Source: an uncultured Azospirillum sp. (GTDB lineage: Bacteria > Pseudomonadota > Alphaproteobacteria > RF32 > CAG-239). From it: a DNA stretch of 6,862 bases. A program made the position numbers and the translations under genes. Where the stretch lies: the NCBI GenBank assembly GCA_902489675.1, contig CABUAP010000069.1, forward strand, positions 1 through 6,862. The letters run 5' to 3'. Numbering within the stretch: position 1 is the first letter of the stretch; every line of letters begins with the position of its first letter. This document shows positions 1 to 5,969 of this stretch, in pieces. The notes under the pieces were generated by a model. That model ran no database searches, was not told the origin of the DNA, and saw only the letters and a program-made list of their open reading frames with translations.

Positions 1-80
1 CCGATTGTTGGTTTTATTATTGAGTTGACCGGATGTTTTTTTACTTTGAATTTGAATAATCACTAAAAAAATCCAATTAT

Positions 81-1292
81 ATGAAAGTAAAAATTTTGCG
101 GCTTATGATGCCGTTTATATCTGTTGTTGCATTGACAGCTTGTGATCATGAGTTTGATGATTTTCACGGGCTTCCCGATTACAGTTATTTCCGTACCGGT
201 TATTACGAATCGAGTTTTGCCGCGGATTCCTCATCTTCGACCAAAACGAGTTTTGAATATCGCGTATGGGCGGAGGCGGCAACAAAAATGCAGCGGGCGG
301 AGATTTCGCTTGAGGCCTCTCTTGAAAATGTAAATACAGAGATGCGGGTTGCGGATTTTGTTGTCGGCGAAGGGATCGGCAGTGTGGACTATCTGGCGGT
401 AAACAGCCGTCGCGATCAAGACATTACGGTAACAGATTCGTTGATGCTCTATCGAATTCGTTATGATAATTTTACGCTTGAATATCGGATGCCGTTTCAG
501 TCTGCCTTTTACAATGATGGCAAGACGGCCGGACAGATGGCGTATTTGCGTTTTAGTCCGGAGATTGTTGACAATGGCTACCAACTGAGTTCGCTTGATA
601 GTGAAACGGACGGCGGACGCGTATTTATGCGCAAGTTGTTTCGTCATTCGATTACGGTTCGTTTGAACGGGAAAAGTTATCGTGCAACCGCTACGGTGGT
701 ATTGAAGCGTGATGTCGGCGGCGAAGATGAGAGTTTTGTGCTTAAAAGCACATTGCTTGACTCCGGGATCAAAGATTTCAAGAATGAAGGCAACTATGCT
801 TCTTATACCTCATGGATAAAGGTTAAACAGACTTTTAACGGCGGTAAGGAAGAAACGGTGACTTTTGAAGTCTTGATGTATGGCAAAATGACGATGCAGC
901 CGTTGACCGGAATGAATATCACCGGAACGGAACTGGTACGTGAAAGTGCGGATTTTGATCCCAATCGCGAACATATACAAGTTGTTTCCCGTGATAAGTA
1001 TGTGGAAGCTTCTTATTATGAACGTTGGTTTGTGGTTCAATACAACTATGGTCGGACAGAAACGCTTTTTCAGCATGTGGAAGCTGTTTACAACGATGGT
1101 TTTGACGTTATTGAATTTCCTTGTATTCAATACAAGTATATCAAGAATAACGGTGTTTTGAAAAAGGTATCGGACGGTGAAGATGAACATGGCCGTTTTG
1201 GCGAGTATGAATTTGCTCAATGGGTTCACGGTTCTTTTCATACGGCGGGTCATGATGAACGTCATACAATCCGTGTTTTTATAACCGAATAA
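81..1292 (+). CDS. Large lipoprotein of unknown function
   Basis: A 403-residue protein with a short basic N-terminus, a hydrophobic segment (about residues 8-19) and the lipobox LTAC with Cys21, so it should be exported, lipidated and cleaved before Cys21. After the signal the chain is rich in Tyr, Phe and alternating polar/hydrophobic stretches, which suggests beta-sandwich structure. No further membrane segment is visible, and the only other cysteine is Cys348. I do not recognise the family; the general look recalls Bacteroidota surface lipoproteins. The mature protein begins C-D-H-E-F-D-D. In enterobacteria Asp at +2 signals inner-membrane retention, while in Bacteroidota an acidic patch after the Cys promotes surface export, so location is open. 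ATG at 81 has only a weak purine-rich leader and no clear Shine-Dalgarno, but the signal peptide starts right there. The gene seems monocistronic, converging on the aminopeptidase gene and ending just before a strong terminator. Confidence 0.85.
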   Translation: MKVKILRLMMPFISVVALTACDHEFDDFHGLPDYSYFRTGYYESSFAADSSSSTKTSFEYRVWAEAATKMQRAEISLEASLENVNTEMRVADFVVGEGIGSVDYLAVNSRRDQDITVTDSLMLYRIRYDNFTLEYRMPFQSAFYNDGKTAGQMAYLRFSPEIVDNGYQLSSLDSETDGGRVFMRKLFRHSITVRLNGKSYRATATVVLKRDVGGEDESFVLKSTLLDSGIKDFKNEGNYASYTSWIKVKQTFNGGKEETVTFEVLMYGKMTMQPLTGMNITGTELVRESADFDPNREHIQVVSRDKYVEASYYERWFVVQYNYGRTETLFQHVEAVYNDGFDVIEFPCIQYKYIKNNGVLKKVSDGEDEHGRFGEYEFAQWVHGSFHTAGHDERHTIRVFITE

Positions 1293-1310
1293 CATCCATC
1301 CGGTTGCAAT

Positions 1311-1347
1311 AAAAAACATCTGTTTCCTTAGGAAACAGATGTTTTTT
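1311..1347. terminator. Bidirectional rho-independent terminator between convergent genes
   Basis: A 17-bp perfect inverted repeat (arms 1311-1327 and 1331-1347) with a 3-base TTA centre. The inner stem CATCTGTTTCC/GGAAACAGATG is flanked by six A on the left and six T on the right, so it works as stem plus U-tract on both strands. It starts 18 bp after the stop of the lipoprotein gene and lies 19 bp beyond the stop of the aminopeptidase gene, as expected for a shared terminator. Confidence 0.93.
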
Positions 1348-1366
1348 GTGGCCGTATAACCGGGTT

Positions 1367-2479
1367 TTAAGGATTTAAGGCCAGTAGTTCCGGGAGAACA
1401 AACAGTCCGTCTTCTCGGATCAGGGTGTCGTCAAACCAGATTTGTCCGCCGCCGTATTCCGGGGTTTGAATCTGCACCAGATCCCAATGGATGCCGGAAT
1501 GGTTACCGTTGTAGGCTTCGCCGCAGTAATTGCCGAGCGCCAGATGAATAGAGCCGGCAATTTTCTCGTCAAACAAGGTATCGCCGATAGCTTGTTTGAT
1601 AAACGGATTGAGGCCGAAGGCAAATTCGCCGGTGTAGCGGGCTCCTGCGTCAGTGTCGAGAATCTTCTTCAGATCATCACTATGACTGTCCGCCGCGGCT
1701 TCAACGACTTTGCCCTGGCAAAAGGTCAAACTAATGTTAGAAAACATCCGGCCGTTTTGTGGGGAAACAGTGTTGAATTTGATTGTTCCGTTTACCGAAT
1801 CGAAAACCGGCGCCGTATAGACCTCGCCGTCAGGGATATTCCTCAAACCGTGGCTGGTTACTACCGGAATATCTTTGATCGAAAAAGTCAGATCAGTTTC
1901 GGGAGCGATGATATGTACCCGGTCGGTTTTTCTCATCAACTGAACCAGCGGCTGCATGACCTCATACATTTGTTTGTAGTCTGCCAGACAGGCTGAGAAG
2001 TAAAAATCCTCAAATTCTTCGGTCGACATTGCCGATTGAAAGGCCATAACCGGGGTTGGATAACGCAGAAGGCACCATTTGGTTTTCGGGATCCGGATGT
2101 CAAAATGCACGGGAGTGCTGTACAAACGGTGAAACATGGTGTTTTTATCCATACCCGGTCGAGCGGTGTCAATCGGGTTGTCTACGCAGCGGATACCGAT
2201 GTAAGCGTCCATCTGTTCCATAATTTTGGCGTGCAGTTTGGCGTGTTCGCTGATTTGGCGCTTGGAGGCTCCGCACAAAAGAGCATTTTTAAGCAGCGTG
2301 TCGTTATAGTAATAGAATGGAACAGCGCCGAGTTTAACGGTTTCCTCAATCAGGACGGTTAAAAAGTCGGTCGTAAGCGTGCCGGAGGTTTCAATATAAA
2401 CTTTTTCTCCGGGGTGCAGGCAAACAGAATGTTGCAAAACATTTTGTGCCAGTTGTCTTAAACGATGGTCTTTTTCCAT
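1367..2479 (-). CDS. M29-family metallo-aminopeptidase
   Basis: A 370-residue cytoplasmic peptidase of the M29 family (AmpS/AmpT/PepS type), which removes N-terminal residues from peptides using a two-metal centre. The expected ligands are visible in order: Glu219 (in DGEVYTAP), Glu285 (in TGEFAFGLNP), His312 (in SIHLALG), Tyr318 nearby, and His331/Asp333 (in IHWDLV). Glu-to-Glu (66) and His-x-Asp spacings match the family as I remember it. The length fits. The frame is open up to a TTG at 2542, but those 21 extra residues are Lys/Ile-rich and encoded by AT-rich DNA. The likely promoter (2521-2549) would put the transcript start near 2514, downstream of that TTG, so ATG 2479 is chosen. No clear Shine-Dalgarno precedes it. 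It appears to be transcribed alone, with its own promoter and the terminator at 1311-1347. A general role in peptide turnover is the family expectation; substrate preference cannot be read from the sequence. Confidence 0.9.
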   Translation of the reverse strand: MEKDHRLRQLAQNVLQHSVCLHPGEKVYIETSGTLTTDFLTVLIEETVKLGAVPFYYYNDTLLKNALLCGASKRQISEHAKLHAKIMEQMDAYIGIRCVDNPIDTARPGMDKNTMFHRLYSTPVHFDIRIPKTKWCLLRYPTPVMAFQSAMSTEEFEDFYFSACLADYKQMYEVMQPLVQLMRKTDRVHIIAPETDLTFSIKDIPVVTSHGLRNIPDGEVYTAPVFDSVNGTIKFNTVSPQNGRMFSNISLTFCQGKVVEAAADSHSDDLKKILDTDAGARYTGEFAFGLNPFIKQAIGDTLFDEKIAGSIHLALGNYCGEAYNGNHSGIHWDLVQIQTPEYGGGQIWFDDTLIREDGLFVLPELLALNP

Positions 2480-2520
2480 ATTCGCATAATTTTTAGGGTT
2501 AATAATTTTTTTTCGTTTTG

Positions 2521-2549
2521 AATATAAAATTTTTTTAGACAAAAGACAA
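2521..2549 (-). promoter_or_regulatory. Candidate promoter of the M29 aminopeptidase gene
   Basis: On the minus strand TTGTCT (2544-2549, 4 of 6 to TTGACA) is followed after 17 bp by TATATT (2521-2526, 5 of 6 to TATAAT). This predicts a start near 2514 and a leader of about 35 nt before ATG 2479. A second TTGTCT at 2537-2542 is too close to the -10 element to serve. The region is AT-rich, so a chance match is possible. Confidence 0.5.
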
Positions 2550-2557
2550 GTTTTTTG

Positions 2558-2615
2558 TGCTGTCGGGGAAGGGAGAACGGGGGCGATGACAAAGGGCGGG
2601 AGGTGTTTGACAGCA
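2558..2615. promoter_or_regulatory. G-rich block framed by a 7-bp inverted repeat
   Basis: TGCTGTC (2558-2564) and GACAGCA (2609-2615) form a perfect 7-bp inverted repeat around a block with G-runs of 4, 3, 5, 3 and 3 on the + strand (2565-2600). The right arm overlaps the -35 element of the + strand promoter candidate, and the left arm lies just upstream of the aminopeptidase promoter candidate. It could be a regulator-binding region between divergent promoters. The G-runs come close to a G-quadruplex pattern, but one loop (10 nt) is longer than the usual limit. The function is an inference. Confidence 0.3.
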
Positions 2616-2636
2616 GTTTGGTGAAACGATTATGAA
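2607..2636 (+). promoter_or_regulatory. Candidate promoter pointing away from the aminopeptidase gene
   Basis: A perfect TTGACA (2607-2612) is followed after 18 bp by TATGAA (2631-2636, 4 of 6 to TATAAT). Transcription would start near 2643 and run into the terminator at 2882-2911 without crossing a convincing protein gene. The -35 element is exact but the -10 is mediocre. Confidence 0.35.
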
Positions 2637-2668
2637 AAAGAAGAAAAGTCAGATAAGAGCAGGCGATG

Positions 2669-2691
2669 AAAAAGAAAAACCCGCCGGAAAG
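2669..2691. repeat. 23-bp direct repeat, copy 1
   Basis: Identical over 23 bases to 2876-2898. It carries the A-rich tract and CCCGCCGG of the pgk terminator, but the bases that follow (GGGGG, then CAAAA) do not supply the matching CGGG plus T-tract, so this copy cannot fold as a terminator. It looks like a partial duplicate or relic of the terminator. Confidence 0.7.
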
Positions 2692-2875
2692 CAGATGGGG
2701 GCAAAACGATACGGTCTTTTCAATTCCAACTTGTATATGACAGGCTTTTTACATTATTTCATTATAAATAGCTGCTTTGGGGGTGAAACGGCCGCCGGCC
2801 GGTATACAAAGAGTGCAATGTCAGTATTCCTAAAGCTTTCTGGAATCAGATGTCTGTCTGAAAGTTTATGATACA

Positions 2876-2898
2876 AAAAAGAAAAACCCGCCGGAAAG
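2876..2898. repeat. 23-bp direct repeat, copy 2
   Basis: Second identical copy, offset by 207 bp from the first. Here the repeat forms the left arm and part of the loop of the working terminator at 2882-2911. The 184 bp between the copies carry no transposase and no obvious terminal inverted repeats. Confidence 0.7.
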
Positions 2899-2911
2899 AT
2901 GACGGGTTTTT
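2882..2911. terminator. Rho-independent terminator downstream of pgk
   Basis: AAAAACCCG (2882-2890) pairs with CGGGTTTTT (2903-2911). On the minus strand the stem can extend to CCCGTC/GGCGGG, with one T-G pair, around an 8-nt loop, followed by TTTTTCTTTTT. It lies about 20 bp after the pgk stop. The A/T flanks make it usable on the + strand as well. Confidence 0.85.
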
Positions 2912-2932
2912 TCTTGAAAAGATGTTTTGTTT

Positions 2933-4144
2933 TTATTTTTTCAAAACAACAACACCCGGCAGCTCTTTGCCTTCCATCCATTCGAGGAAAGCACCGCCGG
3001 CTGTTGAGATATAAGAAAACTTATCGGCAACGCCGGCATTTTCCAAAGCGGAAACGGTATCGCCGCCGCCGGCTACGCTCATCAGTTTGCCGGCTGCCGT
3101 CAATTCGGCCGCGTGTTCGGCAACTTTGTTGGTGGCGTTGTCAAACGGTTTCATTTCAAAAACGCCGAGAGGGCCGTTCCAAACCAGAGTTTTGCTTTCA
3201 TCCAATTTGGCGTTGATTGCGGCAATGGTTTTTTCGCCGACATCGAGCAGACTCCATCCTTCAGCCGGAATATTCGCCAGTTCAACGGTTTTATGTTCGG
3301 CATTGGGCTTAAACTCATTGGCAACAACCACATCAACCGGCAAAATGATTTCGCAGTTGTTGGCTTTGGCAGTTGCCATGATTTCTTTAGCCGTGTCCAG
3401 CATATCCATTTGTACCAGAGAGTTGGCCTCGTTGACGGTGTCAATGCCGTTTGCTTTCATAAAAGTATGTGCCATACCGCCGGAGATTACCAGTTTATCG
3501 ACTTTTTTGACCAGATTGTTCAGAAGGTCGAGTTTGGTCGAAACTTTGGAGCCGCCGACAATTGCGATCAACGGGCGGGTGGGGTTGGAAAGGGCGCCTT
3601 CCAGTGCTTTGACTTCTTCTTCCATCAAGCGCCCCATTGCGGCCGGTTTTTCTTTAACCGCGGCAACCATTGAGGCGTGGGCGCGATGGGCGGTGGAGAA
3701 TGCGTCGGAAACATAGATATCGGCCGGAGCTGCCAGCTGTTTGGCAAAAGCTTCATCGCCTTTTTTCTCTTCGTTATAAAAGCGCAGGTTTTCCAAAAGC
3801 AGCACTTCGTCTTTGCTCATGGCTTTGACGGCATTTTCAACTTTTTCGCCGATGCAGTCATCAACGAATACAACTTTTTTACCCAGTGCTTTTTGCAAGT
3901 CGCCGACGATATGCGAGAGCGAATTTTTCATATCGCCTTTGCCTTCCGGACGGCCAAAGTGGCTGATAACCACAACCTTGGCGCCTTTTTCCATCAGTTC
4001 TTTAATGGTGGGAACCGTACGGTCGATGCGGGCGGTGTTGGTTACATGAAAGTTTTCGTCCATCGGAACGTTCAGATCGGCGCGCAGCATTACAACTTTG
4101 CCATGCAGGTCACCCAGATCATCCATTGTTTTATATTCGGTCAT
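2933..4144 (-). CDS. pgk: Phosphoglycerate kinase
   Basis: A 403-residue cytoplasmic glycolytic enzyme that transfers phosphate from 1,3-bisphosphoglycerate to ADP, giving 3-phosphoglycerate and ATP. Family motifs are intact: RADLNVP (21-27) and SHFGRP (61-66) for substrate binding, DAFSTAHRAHAS (147-158), GGSKVSTK (197-204), NGPLGVFE (323-330), the nucleotide loop GGGDT (359-363) and STAGGAFLEW (380-389). The length is normal for a bacterial enzyme. Ser150, where many bacteria have Gly, and the C-terminal half resemble alphaproteobacterial enzymes. ATG 4144 is preceded by AGGA with a 6-nt spacer. The gene follows gap, which makes its substrate, after 95 bp that contain a hairpin with a U-tract. 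Its mRNA may therefore come from readthrough or from an unseen promoter. I see no damage. Confidence 0.98.
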   Translation of the reverse strand: MTEYKTMDDLGDLHGKVVMLRADLNVPMDENFHVTNTARIDRTVPTIKELMEKGAKVVVISHFGRPEGKGDMKNSLSHIVGDLQKALGKKVVFVDDCIGEKVENAVKAMSKDEVLLLENLRFYNEEKKGDEAFAKQLAAPADIYVSDAFSTAHRAHASMVAAVKEKPAAMGRLMEEEVKALEGALSNPTRPLIAIVGGSKVSTKLDLLNNLVKKVDKLVISGGMAHTFMKANGIDTVNEANSLVQMDMLDTAKEIMATAKANNCEIILPVDVVVANEFKPNAEHKTVELANIPAEGWSLLDVGEKTIAAINAKLDESKTLVWNGPLGVFEMKPFDNATNKVAEHAAELTAAGKLMSVAGGGDTVSALENAGVADKFSYISTAGGAFLEWMEGKELPGVVVLKK

Positions 4145-4171
4145 TGTTTTTCCTGTTGTTGGAGATTTGAT

Positions 4172-4231
4172 AAAAAAATCCCCGCGCCTGCCCCTGCCGA
4201 AAAAATACGGACGGAAGGAAAAACGCGGGGA
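4172..4231 (-). terminator. Intercistronic terminator or attenuator between gap and pgk
   Basis: On the minus strand TCCCCGCG (4231-4224) pairs with CGCGGGGA (4186-4179), an 8-bp GC-rich stem, followed directly by seven T (4178-4172). It begins 8 bp after the gap stop. The loop is long (37 nt) and may hold a small inner CCG/CGG stem, so efficiency is uncertain. The position suits partial termination that would make more gap than pgk mRNA. Confidence 0.7.
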
Positions 4232-4239
4232 ACATGGTT

Positions 4240-5247
4240 TTAGCCGTTAACTTTGGCCATATGGGCAACCAGATCCAGAACTTTGTTGGAATAGCCCCAT
4301 TCGTTGTCATACCAGCTGACAACTTTTACGAAAGTCGGGGTCAGCTGAATGCCGGCTTTGGCATCAAAGATAGAAGTGCGTGCATCACCCAAGAAGTCGG
4401 AAGATACGACCGCGTCTTCGGTGTAACCCAAAATACCTTTCAGTTCGCCTTCGGAAGCGTCTTTCATGGCTTTGCAGATTTCTTCGTAAGTGGCGTCTTT
4501 TTTCAGATTAACGGTCAGGTCAACAACCGAAACATCCAAAGTCGGAACGCGGAAGGACATACCGGTCAGTTTGCCGTTCAAAGACGGAATAACTTTGCCG
4601 ACGGCTTTGGCAGCACCGGTTGAGGACGGGATGATGTTGCCGGCAGCGGCGCGTCCGCCTCTCCAGTCTTTAACCGACGGACCGTCAACTGTTTTCTGAG
4701 TGGCAGTGGTGGCGTGAACGGTGGTCATCAAACCGTCTTCAATACCGAATACGTCGTTTAAGACTTTGGCGATCGGAGCCAAGCAGTTGGTGGTGCAGGA
4801 AGCGTTCGATACGAACTGGGTTCCCTTAGCATAAGAATCGGTGTTTACACCGCAGACGAACATCGGGGTGTCGTCTTTGGAAGGAGCCGACATAACAACG
4901 TATTTGGCACCGGCATCGATGTGACCCTGAGCTTTTTCTTTGGTCAGGAACAGGCCTGTTGATTCAACAACGTATTCGGCACCGATTTCGCCCCATTTGA
5001 GGTCAGCCGGGTTCTTTTCTGCCGTAACGCGGATGGCTTTGCCGTTAACGACCAGTTTGCCGTCTTTTACTTCAACCGTGCCGTCAAATTTTCCGTGCAT
5101 GGTGTCGTAGCGCAGCATATAAGCCATATATTCAACATCAATCAGATCGTTGATGCCTACGATTTCGATATCGTTTCTTTTCTGGGCAGCACGGAAAACC
5201 AAGCGGCCGATACGGCCGAATCCGTTAATACCGACGCGAATTGTCAT
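4240..5247 (-). CDS. gap: Glyceraldehyde-3-phosphate dehydrogenase, NAD-dependent type
   Basis: A 335-residue enzyme that oxidises and phosphorylates glyceraldehyde-3-phosphate to 1,3-bisphosphoglycerate with NAD+, in the cytoplasm. The Rossmann motif INGFGRIGR (7-15) and Asp34 in GINDL (typical of NAD rather than NADP use) are present. The catalytic Cys151 lies in SNASCTTNC (147-155) and His178 in TTVHATT. The C-terminal motif WYDNEWGYSNK (312-322) is intact and the length is standard. The sequence resembles E. coli GapA and, by memory, even more the Bacteroides enzyme, rather than the classical alphaproteobacterial Gap. A strong Shine-Dalgarno AAGGAAGGA (5263-5255) precedes ATG 5247 with a 7-nt spacer. 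A candidate promoter (5319-5346) and a leader hairpin (5280-5297) lie upstream. pgk follows downstream after a hairpin. Confidence 0.98.
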   Translation of the reverse strand: MTIRVGINGFGRIGRLVFRAAQKRNDIEIVGINDLIDVEYMAYMLRYDTMHGKFDGTVEVKDGKLVVNGKAIRVTAEKNPADLKWGEIGAEYVVESTGLFLTKEKAQGHIDAGAKYVVMSAPSKDDTPMFVCGVNTDSYAKGTQFVSNASCTTNCLAPIAKVLNDVFGIEDGLMTTVHATTATQKTVDGPSVKDWRGGRAAAGNIIPSSTGAAKAVGKVIPSLNGKLTGMSFRVPTLDVSVVDLTVNLKKDATYEEICKAMKDASEGELKGILGYTEDAVVSSDFLGDARTSIFDAKAGIQLTPTFVKVVSWYDNEWGYSNKVLDLVAHMAKVNG

Positions 5248-5279
5248 ATTATTATCCTTCCTTATTAAATAAAACTGGC

Positions 5280-5297
5280 GTGCGGAACGCCCCGCAC
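5280..5297 (-). promoter_or_regulatory. GC-rich hairpin or operator in the gap leader
   Basis: GTGCGG (5280-5285) and CCGCAC (5292-5297) form a perfect 6-bp inverted repeat with a 6-nt loop. It lies downstream of the predicted transcript start and 16 bp upstream of the Shine-Dalgarno. It may be an mRNA-stabilising hairpin or a binding site for a regulator. There is no U-tract after it, so it is not a terminator. Confidence 0.45.
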
Positions 5298-5318
5298 AGG
5301 CATGATTTTTTCGTGCTT

Positions 5319-5346
5319 AATGTATCACCGATTGAGTTTTTTTCAA
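5319..5346 (-). promoter_or_regulatory. Candidate promoter of gap
   Basis: On the minus strand TTGAAA (5341-5346, 5 of 6 to TTGACA) is followed after 16 bp by TACATT (5319-5324, 4 of 6 to TATAAT). The predicted start near 5312 gives a leader of about 65 nt. It sits between the upstream terminator (5384-5414) and gap, where a promoter is required. Confidence 0.5.
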
Positions 5347-5383
5347 GCAATTTTTGTTTGGCGGGCATAATTGCGGAAAAAAT

Positions 5384-5414
5384 AAAAAAATCCGCTGATC
5401 CGGCGGATTTTTTT
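5384..5414. terminator. Rho-independent terminator after the nitroreductase gene
   Basis: A 12-bp perfect stem, AAAAAAATCCGC (5384-5395) with GCGGATTTTTTT (5403-5414), and a 7-nt loop. On the minus strand it ends in seven T. It begins 8 bp beyond the TAA (5423-5425) of the repaired nitroreductase frame, and it would lie inside the coding region if the out-of-frame reading to 5343 were real. Confidence 0.92.
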
Positions 5415-5422
5415 CGTATTGG

Positions 5423-5945
5423 TTACCAGTTGCCCCAATGGATCTTTTCCGGGTGATAACGGTCTTCCGGCTGTTTGGGCGTTTCTGCGGGATAACCCAG
5501 CGGTACAATGGCAAACGGGCGGATGTTGTCGGGGTTCTTTCAAGGCGTCAACCACTTTTTGCATCGGTGCGGCGCCGCAGTAGCAGCTGCCGATGCCTTT
5601 GGCCCAGGCGGCAAGCATCAGATTTTCGGTGGCAATGGCGCAGTCAACGTCAATAAAGCTCCATTTTTCGTCGTCTTTATTGCGGCTGAAAGATTTTTCG
5701 ATATCGCCGCAGACGATAACAACACAAGCGGCGTCTTTGGCAAAAGACGTCCAGCGCTGGATGTGGCGCAGATTGGCAAGAAACTCGCGGTCATCAATCA
5801 CCAGAAACTCCCACGGCTGACGATTGTGGGCTGTCGGCGAATACTGAGCGGCTTTGATAATTTCCTGCATTGTTTCCCGGTCGATCGGTTTATTCTGATA
5901 TTTGCGTACCGAGCGGCGGGTTAATAAACCTTCCATTAATTCCAT
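5423..5945 (-). pseudogene. Small nitroreductase family gene with a +1 frameshift
   Basis: Encodes a small FMN-dependent nitroreductase-family oxidoreductase (NAD(P)H-driven reduction of nitro compounds, quinones or similar; the true substrate is unknown). Residues 1-138 (5945-5532) are normal: RRSVRKY (10-16) and SPTAHNRQPWEF (36-47) for flavin binding, and GIGSCYCGAAP (117-127). After KEP138 one extra C on the coding strand (+ strand G-run 5531-5534) shifts the frame. Skipping that base restores 35 residues with the usual family ending (PLGYP, then HPEKIHWGNW) and TAA at 5423-5425, for a total of 173 residues, normal for this subfamily. Read unshifted, the frame runs on to 5343 with a basic, unfamiliar tail through the terminator. 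ATG 5945 has CAGGAG upstream (5960-5955). It follows the UPF0149-like gene by 24 bp, so they likely share an mRNA. The shift may be a sequencing or assembly error, a real mutation, or +1 recoding at CCC-C. Confidence 0.88.
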
Positions 5946-5969
5946 ATTTTCATTCTCCTGAAATAAATT

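Larger units (their letters stand above)
2643..2912 (+). ncRNA. Possible orphan non-coding RNA, about 270 nt
   Basis: This is a proposal from boundaries only: a + strand promoter candidate ends at 2636 and a terminator that also works on the + strand closes at 2911. Between them lies DNA with no convincing gene. It contains a GC-rich segment around 2792-2802, a small hairpin CAGA-TG-TCTG near 2847-2856, and both copies of a 23-bp repeat. I do not recognise 6S RNA, tmRNA, SRP RNA, RNase P RNA or a riboswitch. The alternative is plain intergenic DNA, with the terminator belonging only to pgk. Confidence 0.2.

Noticed and set aside
1..80. Promoter for the left lipoprotein gene (TTGACC at 25-30)
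   Set aside because: No -10 element at a workable distance; AATAAT at 55-60 is 24 bp away. The Bacteroidota-type TAnnTTTG motif is also only approximate (near 42-48).
810..1319. 169-codon minus-strand frame opposite the left lipoprotein gene
   Set aside because: It overlaps the terminator at its start and lies wholly antisense to a gene with a clear lipoprotein signal; it shows no family features.
2480..2542. N-terminal extension of the M29 peptidase from TTG 2542
   Set aside because: It has no Shine-Dalgarno, encodes a Lys/Ile-rich tail from AT-rich DNA, overlaps the likely promoter, and would exceed the family's usual start.
2632..2871. 79-codon + strand reading frame in the gap between the aminopeptidase gene and pgk
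   Set aside because: It has no ribosome binding site, its start codon lies within the candidate -10 element, its composition is low-complexity at the start, and it resembles no family I know.
2692..2875. Mobile element between the two 23-bp repeats
   Set aside because: No transposase and no terminal inverted repeats are visible, and the repeats are better explained as a terminator arm and its partial copy.
3087..4243. Long + strand reading frames opposite pgk (up to 209 codons)
   Set aside because: They mirror the codon pattern of pgk on the other strand and have no family features; pgk is unmistakable.
5373..5407. Alternating GCGGA/TCCGC/GCGGA segments suggesting an antiterminator switch
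   Set aside because: The competing stem is only 5 bp against a 12-bp terminator stem, and on the minus strand its partner is transcribed after the terminator has formed.
5343..5530. Out-of-frame C-terminal extension of the nitroreductase gene to 5343
   Set aside because: It is basic and unlike the family, reads through a strong terminator, and the normal C-terminus is encoded one base away in the next frame.
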